From: Paenibacillus phyllosphaerae
Lineage (GTDB): Bacteria > Bacillota > Bacilli > Paenibacillales > Paenibacillaceae
DNA length: 64,000 bases
Assembly: GCF_014192105.1 (NCBI RefSeq)
Contig: NZ_JACHXK010000002.1
Span: forward strand, 73,113 to 137,112
Direction of reading: 5' to 3'
Shown: positions 54,301 through 62,981 of the stretch, one piece after another
Position numbering within the stretch: position 1 is the stretch's first letter
How the letters are laid out: each line of letters starts with the position of its first letter
Program-made: the position numbers and the translations under genes
Notes under the pieces: model-generated
Databases searched by the model: none
Seen by the model: only the letters and a program-made list of their open reading frames with translations
What the model was told of the DNA's origin: nothing

Positions 54301-54784
54301 CGTAGCGAGCGGCAATCCGAGCAATCGCAGCGACAAATGGCCGCAGCTGAAGGCGGCGCTCGGGTTCATGTTCACCTCGCGCGGCATTCCGATCCTGTAC
54401 CAAGGAACCGAACTTGGCTATGCCGGCGGCGATGATCCGTCCAACCGCGAGGACATCGTGCCTAACGCGAACCATGAGCTGTACAAATATATTGCGAAGC
54501 TGAACGGCATCCGCAATAGTCACCCGGCGCTGCAGAACGGCACCCAAAAGGAAAAATGGTCGGATGCCAGCTTCTACAGCTTCCAGCGCTCGAAGGAAGG
54601 CGATGAAGTCGTGGTCATGATCAACAACTCCTGGAGCAGCCAGACGCGTTCGGTCGGCAATTTGGAGAATGTGCCGAACGGCACTCAACTGAAGAACCAA
54701 ATGAGCTCGGACACGGCAACGGTGAGCAACGGGTCGATTACGGTCACGCTTGGACCGAAGGAAGTGAAGGTGTTTACGAAGTAA
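51353..54784 (+). CDS. Fused beta-amylase (GH14) and alpha-amylase (GH13) precursor with two CBM25
   Basis: A 1143-residue secreted bifunctional amylase of the type described from Paenibacillus polymyxa, where one precursor is processed into beta- and alpha-amylases. Signal peptide about 1-37; GH14 barrel 40-455 with catalytic Glu198 (GPSGELRFPSY) and Glu394 (LNGENALP); two near-identical CBM25 starch-binding modules (about 464-560 and 573-668, VAFNNGSGTWDSNN in both) separated by Gly/Ser/Thr linkers; GH13 barrel from about 693 with Asp888 (GLRVDTAKH), Glu912 (TIGEVYSG) and Asp977 (LDNHDLKR); a final beta domain. All five catalytic acids are intact. ATG 51353 has AAGGAGG eight bases upstream. 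The preceding cre site suggests catabolite repression. It has no SLH repeats, so it should be released. Confidence 0.95.
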   Translation: MSGLTRRVRQTVALLLSFALMLSVAYNVQVKDTEAAVASDFKAAVMGPLAQVTDWNAFKAQLQTLKNNNVYAITQDVWWGLVEAAGDNQFDWSYYKQYASVVKEVGLKWIPIISTHKCGDNVGDACYIEIPSWLWNKGTADEMKLKSETGYVNSEAVSPLWSGVGTQYSELYSAFAAAFAEYKSIIPKIYLSAGPSGELRFPSYYAPAGWSYPSRGKFQVYSEHAKQAFRTAMKTKYGSLSGINAAWGSSLTSESQISPPTDGDGFYTGGGYASTYGKDFLSWYQSVLENHLSVIGQAAHNSFDSVFNVPIGAKVSGVHWQMTNPTMPHSAEHAAGYYDYNRLIQTFKDTNLDLTFTCLEMYDSGSAPNYNMPSSLVDQISAIANSKGVRLNGENALPVSGSGGFSKIEQKLTQYGYTGFTLLRINNVVNSDGSATGEMANFKNYVTKYSTADSGSGGGGTSNSVTVYYKKGFATPYMHYRPLGGSWTTAPGVAMPNSDVSGYASLTVNIGSATQLEVAFNNGSGTWDSNNTSNYVFGTGISTYTPGTNGAAGTITAGKPAVDTGGGTGTGSSAVIYYQKGFSTPYAHYRVAGGSWTTVPGLPMADSDVSGYASITIQLGSAAQVEVAFNNGSGTWDSNNASNYFFGAGTSTYTPGTNGAAGSITAGKPSGSTGTGTDNSGGGVTPVDLGDWSSKSIYFIMTDRFVNGDTSNDNYGGFNSNKSDMSKWHGGDFQGIINNLDYIKNMGFNAIWITPVQMQRSENAYHGYHTYDFYAIDGHLGTMATFQELVNTAHNKGIAVMLDVVLNHTGDFNNSGYAKAPFNNADWYHHNGDITSADYNTNNQWRIENGDVAGLDDLNQENTAVMTELKNWIAWLKNESGVDGLRVDTAKHVPKWALKEFDTAANTFTIGEVYSGDATYVGDYSNYLDAVLDFPMYYTMKDVFASDGSMTMIHDRYAQDSKYRDTKYNGLFLDNHDLKRFLNVASGNPSNRSDKWPQLKAALGFMFTSRGIPILYQGTELGYAGGDDPSNREDIVPNANHELYKYIAKLNGIRNSHPALQNGTQKEKWSDASFYSFQRSKEGDEVVVMINNSWSSQTRSVGNLENVPNGTQLKNQMSSDTATVSNGSITVTLGPKEVKVFTK

Positions 54785-54796
54785 GTCGTTAGAAGG

Positions 54797-54839
54797 AAGG
54801 GCCATTCTACATCAGCGATGATGTTGGAATGGCCCTTTT
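54797..54839 (+). terminator. Terminator after the beta/alpha-amylase gene
   Basis: AAGGGCCATTC-ACATCA pairs with TGATGTTGGAATGGCCCTT and is followed by TTTG. Confidence 0.85.
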
Positions 54840-54915
54840 GCGTTATGCGTTATGCGTGATGATCCAGAGATTAGTTGGCGATAGTTCACAATGATTCGAC
54901 TTGGGAAAATTAAAA

Positions 54916-54931
54916 ATGTAAGCGATACCAC
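54916..54931. promoter_or_regulatory. Possible cre site before the third chemoreceptor
   Basis: ATGTAAGCGATACCAC matches the cre consensus at 14 of 16 positions. It lies in the AT-rich leader of the chemoreceptor gene. Confidence 0.35.
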
Positions 54932-55054
54932 TTCCCATTTACAAGATTTTAATATATATTAACAAAATAATATATATATTACTTTAGTCGCATTATTCGT
55001 GCTTAATCTTCTAATTTCGATCTTTATCTACAACTTATCATCCGGGGGTATTTT

Positions 55055-57103
55055 ATGTTTATGTTAATTAGAAGGTTGATTGAAAGGCTGAAAGGCCGCG
55101 CGGTTTCCGCTTCGGGATCGAAACGGGCGACGCTAGCGAATCATTCTCGCAAGCTATCGCTTCGGACCAAGCTGATCGCCACGTTTATTGTTATTTTGCT
55201 CGGACCGTCGATTGCCATCAGCCTATTGTCCTACCGCACGGCCAAGGACGAGGTTGCCGATCAGATGACGGGCGGGGCGCAGCAGAATGTGCAGCTGCTG
55301 AACTCCGTCATTACGCAATATACCTCGGCCGAGGTCGCGAATGTCGACTACTTGGCCTCGCTCATCACGGAAGAAACGTATACGGGACCGGATCAGACGC
55401 TGCAGCGCAAAATATTCGAGCCTTTCTACCGCTCGCATCCGATTCTGTCCAGCATCGAGTTCGGCAATGAAGACGGCTACTACCGGAATGTGCAAGGTAC
55501 GCCTTGGGCGCTCGAGGAGGACCTTCGCACCCAGTCCTGGTACGTGGAAGCGAAGGATGCCACGCAAGCCATTGTGTCTCCGCCGTATGTCTCCGCGATT
55601 ACGGGCGAGTTCGTCATCGGGATCGCCAAGGCCGTCGCGGACGGGAACGGCGTTATCCGCACCGAAGTGAAAATTAGCGATCTGATCAGCCTCGCGGATT
55701 CGTTGCACATCGGGAAGTCGGGATATGCCCTCATTGTCGACACTGAGCAGCGGATCGTGTTCGATCCTTCCCGACAGGCAGGGGAGCTTGCGGAAGGGGA
55801 ATGGGTACGGCAGATGTTCGAACAGGAATCGGGCCAACTCGATTACAGCACGGACGGTGACGAACAGGTGCTTGCCTTCGCGACGAATCCGATTACCGGC
55901 TGGAAGATAAGCGGGACGATGTTCCGGTCGGAGATAGCGGAGGAAGCACGGCCGATTCTGAACCAGACGATGCTCGTGGTGGCTATAGCGCTCGTGATTG
56001 CGGCTGCGCTAATCTTCTTTATTTTACGCGGCATGTTCCGGTCGTTGCGGGTGATGATCAAGACGGCGGATACGATTGCGGGCGGGGAGTTGGCAGCGCG
56101 GATACCGATGTCCGGCGGCGATGAGCTGGGACTGCTAAGCGCTAGCTTCAACCGGATGGCCGATAACATCCATTACACGATCAGCAGCATGAACGAGGCT
56201 TCCATCTCCTTGGCGTCCTCTTCGCAAGAACTGAGCGCGAGCGCTGAGCAGGCGGCCAAGGCGACCGAGCATATCGCAGCCTCCGCGACAGGCATCTACG
56301 AAGGTGCGGACCAGCAGGAGAAGCTGCTGGGCGGCAGCCGCAGCGAGATTGAGGCAATAGCCGGACGCATGGGGCGCATCGGGGACTTCGTCGCCCAGCT
56401 GGAAGCGCTGACCGCCGAGGCGGAGGCGACATCCCGGACGGGCAGCGGCAACGTGCACGACGTCGTGGAGCAGATGGGCATCATCCATGATAATGCCCGG
56501 CAGCAATCCGGCATCATGGGCCAGCTGTTCAAGCAATCCGGCGAGATTGAACAAATCGTTAAAGTGATTCAGGAGATTGCCGCGCAGACCAATCTGCTTG
56601 CCTTGAATGCCAGCATCGAAGCTGCGCGCGCAGGAGAGCACGGGCGGGGATTCGCCGTTGTAGCTGCCGAGATCCGCAAGCTTGCCGAGCAGACGTCACG
56701 GTCGACGGGATCGATCAAGCAGATCATTGGCCAAATCCAATCGAGTACTTCCCACGCCGTATCCTCGGTAGACCGTACGATGGGCGAGATCGATAAAGGA
56801 ATAGCGGTCGTCCGGCAGACGGACCGCCATTTCAGCGAAATTCTGCAGGCGATCGAGCCGCTCGCCGCGATGAGCGTAACGCTGCGGGATTATACCTCGG
56901 AGATTGCCGCGCAGACGGAGCGGATGCAGGCTTCGATCAGCAGCGTCATCCATATCGCCTCCGAGAATGCAAGCGGAACCGAGCTCGTCGCCGCTTCGGT
57001 GGAGGAGCAGCTGGCTTCGATGGAACAAATATCCGCTTCCGCTGCTTATCTATCCAAGACGAGCGAAGAGCTCGCGAAGCTCGTCGAGACCTTCAAGCTG
57101 TAA
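55055..57103 (+). CDS. Methyl-accepting chemotaxis protein with dCache sensor
   Basis: A 682-residue chemoreceptor. A basic N-terminus precedes TM1 (about 36-60, [19 protein letters not shown]); residues 62-300 form a double-Cache extracellular sensor ([50 protein letters not shown]); TM2 (about 307-330), HAMP and a signalling hairpin with [17 protein letters not shown] follow. dCache sensors often bind amino acids or small organics; the pocket cannot be decoded here. The location directly after the amylase gene and a cre-like site hint at a nutrient role (inference). ATG 55055 follows CCGGGGGTA. Its stop lies three bases from the end of the convergent protease gene. Confidence 0.93.
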   Translation: MFMLIRRLIERLKGRAVSASGSKRATLANHSRKLSLRTKLIATFIVILLGPSIAISLLSYRTAKDEVADQMTGGAQQNVQLLNSVITQYTSAEVANVDYLASLITEETYTGPDQTLQRKIFEPFYRSHPILSSIEFGNEDGYYRNVQGTPWALEEDLRTQSWYVEAKDATQAIVSPPYVSAITGEFVIGIAKAVADGNGVIRTEVKISDLISLADSLHIGKSGYALIVDTEQRIVFDPSRQAGELAEGEWVRQMFEQESGQLDYSTDGDEQVLAFATNPITGWKISGTMFRSEIAEEARPILNQTMLVVAIALVIAAALIFFILRGMFRSLRVMIKTADTIAGGELAARIPMSGGDELGLLSASFNRMADNIHYTISSMNEASISLASSSQELSASAEQAAKATEHIAASATGIYEGADQQEKLLGGSRSEIEAIAGRMGRIGDFVAQLEALTAEAEATSRTGSGNVHDVVEQMGIIHDNARQQSGIMGQLFKQSGEIEQIVKVIQEIAAQTNLLALNASIEAARAGEHGRGFAVVAAEIRKLAEQTSRSTGSIKQIIGQIQSSTSHAVSSVDRTMGEIDKGIAVVRQTDRHFSEILQAIEPLAAMSVTLRDYTSEIAAQTERMQASISSVIHIASENASGTELVAASVEEQLASMEQISASAAYLSKTSEELAKLVETFKL

Positions 57104-57106
57104 GGC

Positions 57107-58042
57107 TTAAGGCGCAATCAGATTCAAGCTGCCGTTGCCCTGGGCGCTGGCAGGGGCCCCGATGCTCTCGGTGCAGGAGACTAACAATTGGAACAGCTGC
57201 GGTTCGGTTAGCGCCGTTCCCGTCGTTGTCTCGAAGAGCTGGATCAGCAGAGCGGCGGCAGCGGATACGTGCGGCACAGCCATGCTGGTACCGGACATGT
57301 AAGCATATTGTCCGCGCGGATAGGTTGAGAGAATGCCGACGCCAGGTGCGATCAGATCCACCTGGCTATTCGTGTTGGAGAAGGCAGCTACCGTACCGCT
57401 GCTCATATCATAGGCTCCGACTTCCACAACCTCGGGATAAGCCCCGGGGTATTCAATCTCCGGTGTAAAGGCGTTGCCGTCTCCGCTGTTGCCGGAAGCG
57501 CATACGACAAGCACGCCGCAGTTGACGACGGCATTGACGATCGCGGCTTGCAGGTTAGGGTCGTTGCCGGGCCCGCCGAGGGACAGGGAGATGATGCGCA
57601 CGCGCTCGCCGTGTGGGCCGCGCCAGCCGACAGCGCTGTTGATGGCGTTGACCAGATGGGCGGATTCGCCCTCGCCGCTGGCATTCAGCACTTTAATGAC
57701 CAGCAGTTTCGCCTGCGGGGCAGCGCCTGCAACGCCGCTTCCATTCAATAACGCCGCGATGGTGCCGCACACATGCGTGCCGTGGCCGTGCAGATCCGTC
57801 AGATCGTTCGGCCCACCCTCAAGCGTATAGTTCCAACCGGCGATGATCTGCCCGGCCAAGTCGGGATGGAGGACATCGCAGCCCGTATCCAGCACAGCGA
57901 TCACCTCGCCGCTGCCCTGATAGCCTTCGGTCCATATTTCCGGCGCATGGATATGGAAGACGCCCGGCGGGATTTCGCTGTAGGCAGCGGCATAGGTGTC
58001 GTATAGAGCGGTTAATTCATACGGAACCAATCGCATTCTCAT
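57107..58042 (-). CDS. Intracellular subtilisin-like protease (ISP)
   Basis: A 311-residue S8 protease without signal peptide. The N-terminus RLVPYEL matches the LIPY-type motif of Bacillus intracellular subtilisins, which folds back to block the active site until it is removed. The triad is Asp52 (AVLDTGCDVLHPDL), His87 (HGHGTHVCG) and Ser253 (GTSMAVPH), with the oxyanion Asn185 in ASGNSGDG. These enzymes turn over cytoplasmic protein in stationary phase. ATG 58042 has AAAGGAGG ten bases upstream. There is no room for a terminator between it and the convergent chemoreceptor, so their transcripts must overlap. Confidence 0.93.
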   Translation of the reverse strand: MRMRLVPYELTALYDTYAAAYSEIPPGVFHIHAPEIWTEGYQGSGEVIAVLDTGCDVLHPDLAGQIIAGWNYTLEGGPNDLTDLHGHGTHVCGTIAALLNGSGVAGAAPQAKLLVIKVLNASGEGESAHLVNAINSAVGWRGPHGERVRIISLSLGGPGNDPNLQAAIVNAVVNCGVLVVCASGNSGDGNAFTPEIEYPGAYPEVVEVGAYDMSSGTVAAFSNTNSQVDLIAPGVGILSTYPRGQYAYMSGTSMAVPHVSAAAALLIQLFETTTGTALTEPQLFQLLVSCTESIGAPASAQGNGSLNLIAP

Positions 58043-58170
58043 TCACCGCATTCCTCCTTTAGTATTCTAACTCTGTTTCACTCTATGAAAATCGATGATG
58101 AAACTATTGGACAATCGCAAAAGTCGGGCTCCCGCGGCAAGGAAAGAGTAGACACAGCCATCCATACTAG

Positions 58171-58217
58171 AATAGCTCGCCTGACGCTCCGTGGATCGGA
58201 GCATCAGGCGAGCTATT
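58171..58217 (-). terminator. Long hairpin 3' of the sortase gene
   Basis: Two 21-base arms (58171-58191 and 58197-58217) pair with a single mismatch around a 5-nt loop, starting nine bases after the sortase stop. The T-tract is poor, so it may also stabilise the 3' end. Confidence 0.6.
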
Positions 58218-58225
58218 CGGCGTTC

Positions 58226-58927
58226 TTATAAAGCCGCGGCCTTCGAGTCGTCTGGAACGAGCTTGCCTTTCACGATAAGGCGGTGCGTCGGATTTTTCAT
58301 CGGATGGCAGGTAATGAGCGTAATTTCGCTGTCCTTCCCGTTACTTTCGAGGATGTCTACCTGCGTAGGACGAACGACTTGTTTGGACGTGACGATATAC
58401 GTGTAAGTTTTACTATCCGTTATGCTCACCTGGATCGTATCCCCGATCTCCACTTCGTCGAGCCGGTTGAAGTTCTTGCCATAGGTCCGGTTGCGGTGGC
58501 CGGCAATCGCATAATTGCCGATCTCGCCTGGCTTGCCGGTATGCTTCATGCTTGCGACCGACAGCTTCAGGTGAGCGGGCGTTGCGTCGGTCAGAATCGG
58601 CAGCTTGAGCTCGATTTTATCGATCGTCAGCACCCCTTCAACAGGTTCGCCGTTCATCGGCTTGGCCAGCGTGCCGGCCGCAGGCGGTTCATCTTGTGCA
58701 TCGGGGGAGGCATTCGAATCGGCGACAGGCGTCGGCGTTGTTGTATTTGTCGTAGCAGGAGGTGACTCAATAGGCTCTGAAGGCGCGTCCAACAGCTGGA
58801 GGTTCTGCTCCCATGCAGCCAGAATTTGCTCCTGTTTGTAGCTTTCATAGCGGTCGTTAATCGTCGGATAGAGGAAGATGGCCAGACCTGCCAATATACA
58901 TAGGAAGGGCAACATACGTTTCCACAT
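58226..58927 (-). CDS. Sortase (class D-like transpeptidase)
   Basis: A 233-residue membrane-anchored sortase. One N-terminal transmembrane segment (about 5-22, FLCILAGLAIFLYP) is followed by a Pro/Thr-rich stalk to about residue 95 and the sortase beta-barrel. Catalytic residues are His144 (IAGHRNRTYGKNFNRLD), Cys207 (LITCHPMKN) and Arg216 (HRLIVKG). The TLITCHP and AGHR motifs fit class D/E rather than class A. Sortases cleave a C-terminal LPxTG-like signal and join the protein to peptidoglycan. The divergent neighbour at 59098 carries such a signal (LPKTG), so it is the obvious client. ATG 58927 is used; an in-frame TTG at 58987 has no better ribosome binding site. Confidence 0.9.
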   Translation of the reverse strand: MWKRMLPFLCILAGLAIFLYPTINDRYESYKQEQILAAWEQNLQLLDAPSEPIESPPATTNTTTPTPVADSNASPDAQDEPPAAGTLAKPMNGEPVEGVLTIDKIELKLPILTDATPAHLKLSVASMKHTGKPGEIGNYAIAGHRNRTYGKNFNRLDEVEIGDTIQVSITDSKTYTYIVTSKQVVRPTQVDILESNGKDSEITLITCHPMKNPTHRLIVKGKLVPDDSKAAAL

Positions 58928-59097
58928 AAGGCGTTTTTCCCTGCTTTCTTCATGAATTATGGATAGATTTGGTTGTCGGACTGGCAAAAATACGATAAAC
59001 TCAAAGGTGAGACTCTCTAAAGCTTACCGGATTGATAGAGGAATGGGAAGGGAATACCGACCAGGATAAGCCACATCTATAGAAGGGGTGCTACATT

Positions 59098-62000
59098 TTG
59101 TCGCAAAAGAATACGTACTTGAAGATGTTTAATTTGGTTATGGCGCTCATGATTACGCTGCAGCTTGCAAGCGGAGTAGCCCAGCTGAACGTGGCGAGCG
59201 CTGCCGCAATCGGCGACAATATCATCACTGGGGTGAAGCTCACCGGACCGGATGATAAGCCGATCGAAGACGGCGGTATCTATGAACAAGGATCTGAAGT
59301 GACCATCGACTATACATGGGCGCTTCCGAACGGCCACGGCTATGCCGCAGGAGACACCTTTACCTTCAGCATACCGGACCAATTTCTTCTTTTTAACGAT
59401 ATAACCGGGGATCTGAAACTTAGCGGCGACGAATCGGTCGGGACGTTCTCCGTTACCAAGGCGGACCATAAGGTTGTCCTGACGTTCAACGATTACATAA
59501 CCTCCCACGATAACGTGCAGGGCACGATTCATCTGGCGACGGAATTCGATACCAAAGTCATTACAGGCAGCACGACGCAAACGATCGTCTTTCCTGTTGA
59601 CGGCGGCAATGCTACCTATACGCTGAACTTCAAGCCCACAGTGCCTTCGACGATTGCGAAGAGCGGTACGCCTGAAGGTTTCAATGCGGAGAAGATTAAC
59701 TGGACCATCGATGTGAACAAGAAGCTGGAGCAAGTGGAGAACGCGGTTGTGACCGACGCCATTCCGGCGGGGCTCTCGCTCGACGCTTCGAGCATTGCGG
59801 TCTATCGCCTAGACGTCAATCTCGACGGCTCCGTGACGGAGGGCGCATTAGTCGATGCCAATGAATACACGACTACGCTCGCTGCCGATATTCTGACGCT
59901 CAATTTCCTGAATAACCTTACGTCTGCTTACCGGATCAAATATGTAACCGACATTACAGACGTGACCAAGAATTCGTTCAAGAACGCTGCCAAGTTCGTG
60001 GGCAAGGGCGGTAAGCCGTCCGCAGAAGCGTCCGCGACGGTGGCGGTCAATTACGGCAAAATGCTCGAGAAGCCGAAGCCGGCTTACGACGCAGCCAGCC
60101 AGACGGTCAGCTGGAAGGTCAAATTCAATTACCGGGAGCAGCGGATCACTGCGGCCGAAGCGCTGCTGACGGACAGATGGAACAATTCGCAGGAGCTGGT
60201 CGCGGCTTCCTTCAAGGTTTATCCGGTTACACTGGACGCTGCCGGCACCGAGACTAAAGGGGCTGCGCTTGACGCAGCGCAATATACGCTGACGGACGCC
60301 TCCGATGCGGATCGCAACGGATTCGTACTGAAGTTCAATAATGATGTCGATTCGGCCTACGTCATTGAATATGATACCCGAGCGACGGAGCGGGTAGATG
60401 CCGATGAGAAGGTGACCAATACCGTAACTTGGCTGACGGAGACGGCATCGGCTTTTGCCGATATTCGCCAATTGATCCTGCAGAAGGCGATCGCTAGCGT
60501 AGACTATGCGAGCCAGATTGTGACATGGACGGTCACGGTGAATGCCGACAGCCACGCCATGGACAATGTCGTTCTTACCGATACGTTCGCCAAGGGCGGA
60601 CTTAAGCTTGATCCAAGCTCGCTCACGGTAGATCCGGCAGTGCCTTACGAGCTGGACGCAACGGTAACGGATACGCAAGGATTCAAGCTGACGTTCAAGG
60701 ACCCCCTCACAGGTCCTGTAACGATCCGCTACGCGACCTCGTACGATAACGAGTGGCTTACCGAGGATTGGTTGTCGACCGACGCGAAATTCCCGAACCA
60801 TGCCCAGGTAGACTGGACGGTTGGCGCGGATGCGCACAAGGTTGAAGTGACGCGTACATTCGATCCGAATGCGCAGACGAAGAACAACGGATACAAGTCC
60901 GGCTCCTACAATGCGACCACGAAGCAGCTGTCATGGACAGTGGGGGTGAACTATAACCGCGATACGCTGGCGCAGGCAGTCATTCAAGATACGCTGCTAA
61001 GCGGGCAGACTTTGGTACCAGGCTCCGTTAAAGTATACGAGATGGTCATTCCGGCTGGCGGTTCGCCAAGCAAGGGAGCTGAAGTGGATAGCGCCAGCTA
61101 CACGGTTACGGATGCAGCCGGCGAACTGCGGGTTGCTTTCTCGGCACCGATCGATGAAGCGTATATCTTAGAATTCAGCACCGAGCTTAAGGATGTGCTT
61201 ATTGACGCTTCCGTCACCAACACGGCTGTTCTGTGGGATGGCGCCGAGCAGGCGTCCAAGTCGCTGACGGCGACGGTAACGATCCCGCATGGCGGGGAGT
61301 ATGTCACGAAGTCAGGCGCGCAGGATGGCGATAAGGTGAAGTGGTCGATCGCGATTAACCGTGGACAATCGACCGTCCATGATGCGGTCATTACCGATAC
61401 GGCAAGCGCGAATCAGCGTCTGATCGCAAGTTCCTTCCATGTCTATGCGACGACGGTTGCCAATAATGGCGATGTAACCAAGGCCGCCGAGCTGGTGAAG
61501 GACACGGATTATTCGGTTGCCATAACGACGAATGCTGATGGCACGCAGACTTTCGTAGTCACGTTCCTATCGAATGGTAAAGTCATTAAGAGCGCCTATG
61601 TGTTGGAATATCAGTCGCTTATCGTGGCCGAGAACGGAGAGGCTATCTCGAACGACGTGCAGTTCAGCGGCAACAATAAAGTGGAAGTGACGAAGGATAC
61701 GAGCGAAGAGGTCATCGTCGGCGTCTCCGGCGGCTCGGGTACGGGAAGCGGCGTGCGCAGCACATTGAACGTCACGAAGACGGACGAGAAGGATGCAACA
61801 GAAGTGCTGAGCGGGGCGACCTTCGAGCTGTATCGCGTGTTCGGCGCAGACCGCATTCTGATCAATACGATTACGACTGGCGCGGACGGCAAGGCGGTCT
61901 TCACGAAGCTGCTGGCCGGCGACTACGTACTGATCGAGACCGTTGCCCCGGAAGGCTACAAGCTAGATAAGACGGAGCATCCGGTGGCGGTGGGGGCTTC

Positions 62001-62493
62001 TGCGACCGTGACTCTCGGCATTACGAATGAGAAGAAATCAACAGGATCGAACTATCCTTATCCGACCGATCCGACGGATCCGGAGCCGACAGACCCTACT
62101 GATCCGACTACTCCAATAGAGCCGACAGACCCAACAGAGCCAACGGAGCCAACCGATCCGGTGACAGAGCCCGGGGAGCCGTCGGACCCAACGGAGCCGA
62201 CTGATCCTGTAGGTCCGACGAACCCAGAGCCGACAAATCCTACTCCAACGACACCTCAACCAGGAACGGATGGATCGGTCGATCAGGGCGGCGGCAATGA
62301 AGGGAACACGGGCAGCGAAGATGGAAGCGGCAACGGAACCGAAACGGGCGGATCGATCGATGAAGGATTCGGCGGAACGCTGCCGAAGACCGGCGACGGA
62401 AGCCACCTTCCGGTTCAACTGACGGGCTTGGCCTTTATCGTACTTGGATTTTTACTATTCAGATCTCGTTTCTACCGTAGCATCAACAAATAA
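59098..62493 (+). CDS. LPXTG-anchored repeat adhesin (collagen-binding/SpaA-type domains)
   Basis: A 1131-residue surface protein. Signal peptide about 1-37; an adhesin-type N-terminal domain (VTIDYTWALPNGHGYAAGDTF in part); four to five Cna/collagen-binding-like beta-sandwich repeats recognised by recurring W[TKS]..[VI][NA]..N, an aspartate-containing TD, and a YxIEY strand; a CnaB/SpaA domain (LNVTKTDEKDATEVLSGATF, with ETVAPEGYKL) that should carry a Lys-Asn/Asp isopeptide bond; a Pro/Thr/Asp/Glu linker (TDPTDPEPTDPT and repeats); LPKTG at 1095-1099; a hydrophobic segment and a basic tail. Cleavage after Thr by the adjacent sortase would anchor it to the wall. The start is TTG 59098 with AAGGGGTG upstream. 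Confidence 0.92.
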   Translation: MSQKNTYLKMFNLVMALMITLQLASGVAQLNVASAAAIGDNIITGVKLTGPDDKPIEDGGIYEQGSEVTIDYTWALPNGHGYAAGDTFTFSIPDQFLLFNDITGDLKLSGDESVGTFSVTKADHKVVLTFNDYITSHDNVQGTIHLATEFDTKVITGSTTQTIVFPVDGGNATYTLNFKPTVPSTIAKSGTPEGFNAEKINWTIDVNKKLEQVENAVVTDAIPAGLSLDASSIAVYRLDVNLDGSVTEGALVDANEYTTTLAADILTLNFLNNLTSAYRIKYVTDITDVTKNSFKNAAKFVGKGGKPSAEASATVAVNYGKMLEKPKPAYDAASQTVSWKVKFNYREQRITAAEALLTDRWNNSQELVAASFKVYPVTLDAAGTETKGAALDAAQYTLTDASDADRNGFVLKFNNDVDSAYVIEYDTRATERVDADEKVTNTVTWLTETASAFADIRQLILQKAIASVDYASQIVTWTVTVNADSHAMDNVVLTDTFAKGGLKLDPSSLTVDPAVPYELDATVTDTQGFKLTFKDPLTGPVTIRYATSYDNEWLTEDWLSTDAKFPNHAQVDWTVGADAHKVEVTRTFDPNAQTKNNGYKSGSYNATTKQLSWTVGVNYNRDTLAQAVIQDTLLSGQTLVPGSVKVYEMVIPAGGSPSKGAEVDSASYTVTDAAGELRVAFSAPIDEAYILEFSTELKDVLIDASVTNTAVLWDGAEQASKSLTATVTIPHGGEYVTKSGAQDGDKVKWSIAINRGQSTVHDAVITDTASANQRLIASSFHVYATTVANNGDVTKAAELVKDTDYSVAITTNADGTQTFVVTFLSNGKVIKSAYVLEYQSLIVAENGEAISNDVQFSGNNKVEVTKDTSEEVIVGVSGGSGTGSGVRSTLNVTKTDEKDATEVLSGATFELYRVFGADRILINTITTGADGKAVFTKLLAGDYVLIETVAPEGYKLDKTEHPVAVGASATVTLGITNEKKSTGSNYPYPTDPTDPEPTDPTDPTTPIEPTDPTEPTEPTDPVTEPGEPSDPTEPTDPVGPTNPEPTNPTPTTPQPGTDGSVDQGGGNEGNTGSEDGSGNGTETGGSIDEGFGGTLPKTGDGSHLPVQLTGLAFIVLGFLLFRSRFYRSINK
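62063..62260 (+). repeat. Pro/Thr/Asp/Glu linker repeats
   Basis: Imperfect repeats of codons for TDPTEP-type units form the wall-spanning spacer before the LPKTG signal of the adhesin. Confidence 0.8.
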
Positions 62494-62501
62494 ATCGTAT
62501 G

Positions 62502-62536
62502 GAATGAGTCAACGGAGACGTTGGCTCATTCTTTTT
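62502..62536 (+). terminator. Terminator after the LPXTG adhesin
   Basis: GAATGAGTCAACG pairs with CGTTGGCTCATTC (one wobble) around GAGA, followed by TTTTTG. Confidence 0.88.
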
Positions 62537-62560
62537 GTCGATGCTAGACAAGGTATATTG

Positions 62561-62774
62561 CCCAGGAAATGGCGACCGAGGAAGAGGAAGTCGTACATGA
62601 CGGCGATACGCGCGCTTCGATCGGCGACCTTGCGATTGCTGCAACCGCTTATGGCTGACTTCGGCGGATCCGCAATGGAATCAATACAAGCAAGCCGATA
62701 TGAACGACGACGGCGTCATCGATATTATCGATTTGACTGTCATCGCCAAGCGTATCCTGGACACTGAAGTTTAA
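62561..62774 (+). pseudogene. Orphan type I dockerin fragment, frameshifted
   Basis: One frame encodes a degenerate first dockerin half, VVHDGDTRASIGDLAIAATAYG, then meets TGA at about 62654. Shifting by one base at that point restores the second half: TSADPQWNQYKQADMNDDG continuing into VIDIIDLTVIAKRILDTEV and a TAA at 62772-62774. The second calcium loop (D-M-N-D-D-G, then IDLTVIAKR) is intact, the first has lost its leading Asp. No start codon, ribosome binding site or enzyme domain is attached, and the LPXTG gene with its own terminator ends just upstream. It is the likely 3' remnant of a gene that once ended in a dockerin, followed by its own terminator at 62792. Confidence 0.75.
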
Positions 62775-62791
62775 GCGTAAACCTGTGATAA

Positions 62792-62833
62792 GGGCAGCTC
62801 CTAAGCGAGATTCGCGAAGGGAGCTGCCCGTTT
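62792..62833 (+). terminator. Terminator downstream of the dockerin remnant
   Basis: GGGCAGCTCC pairs perfectly with GGAGCTGCCC, followed by GTTTGTC. It marks the old 3' end of the dockerin-encoding gene. Confidence 0.7.
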
Positions 62834-62981
62834 GTCTATTTTGCGCCAATCCGCTGAATGTTGGTTGAAAACTCGCTGAACCCTGGCTGAATGTTGCCGA
62901 TTTGCTCTACATCGTTTATTCGATCTCGCCGAACATAGTGGGGAAGCAGCCATTCATGCGGTTACGAAAGGGGAAAGCAAC

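Noticed and set aside
52799-54805. 668-codon minus-strand frame opposite the beta/alpha-amylase
   Set aside because: Antisense shadow; the plus strand has intact catalytic motifs and a signal peptide.
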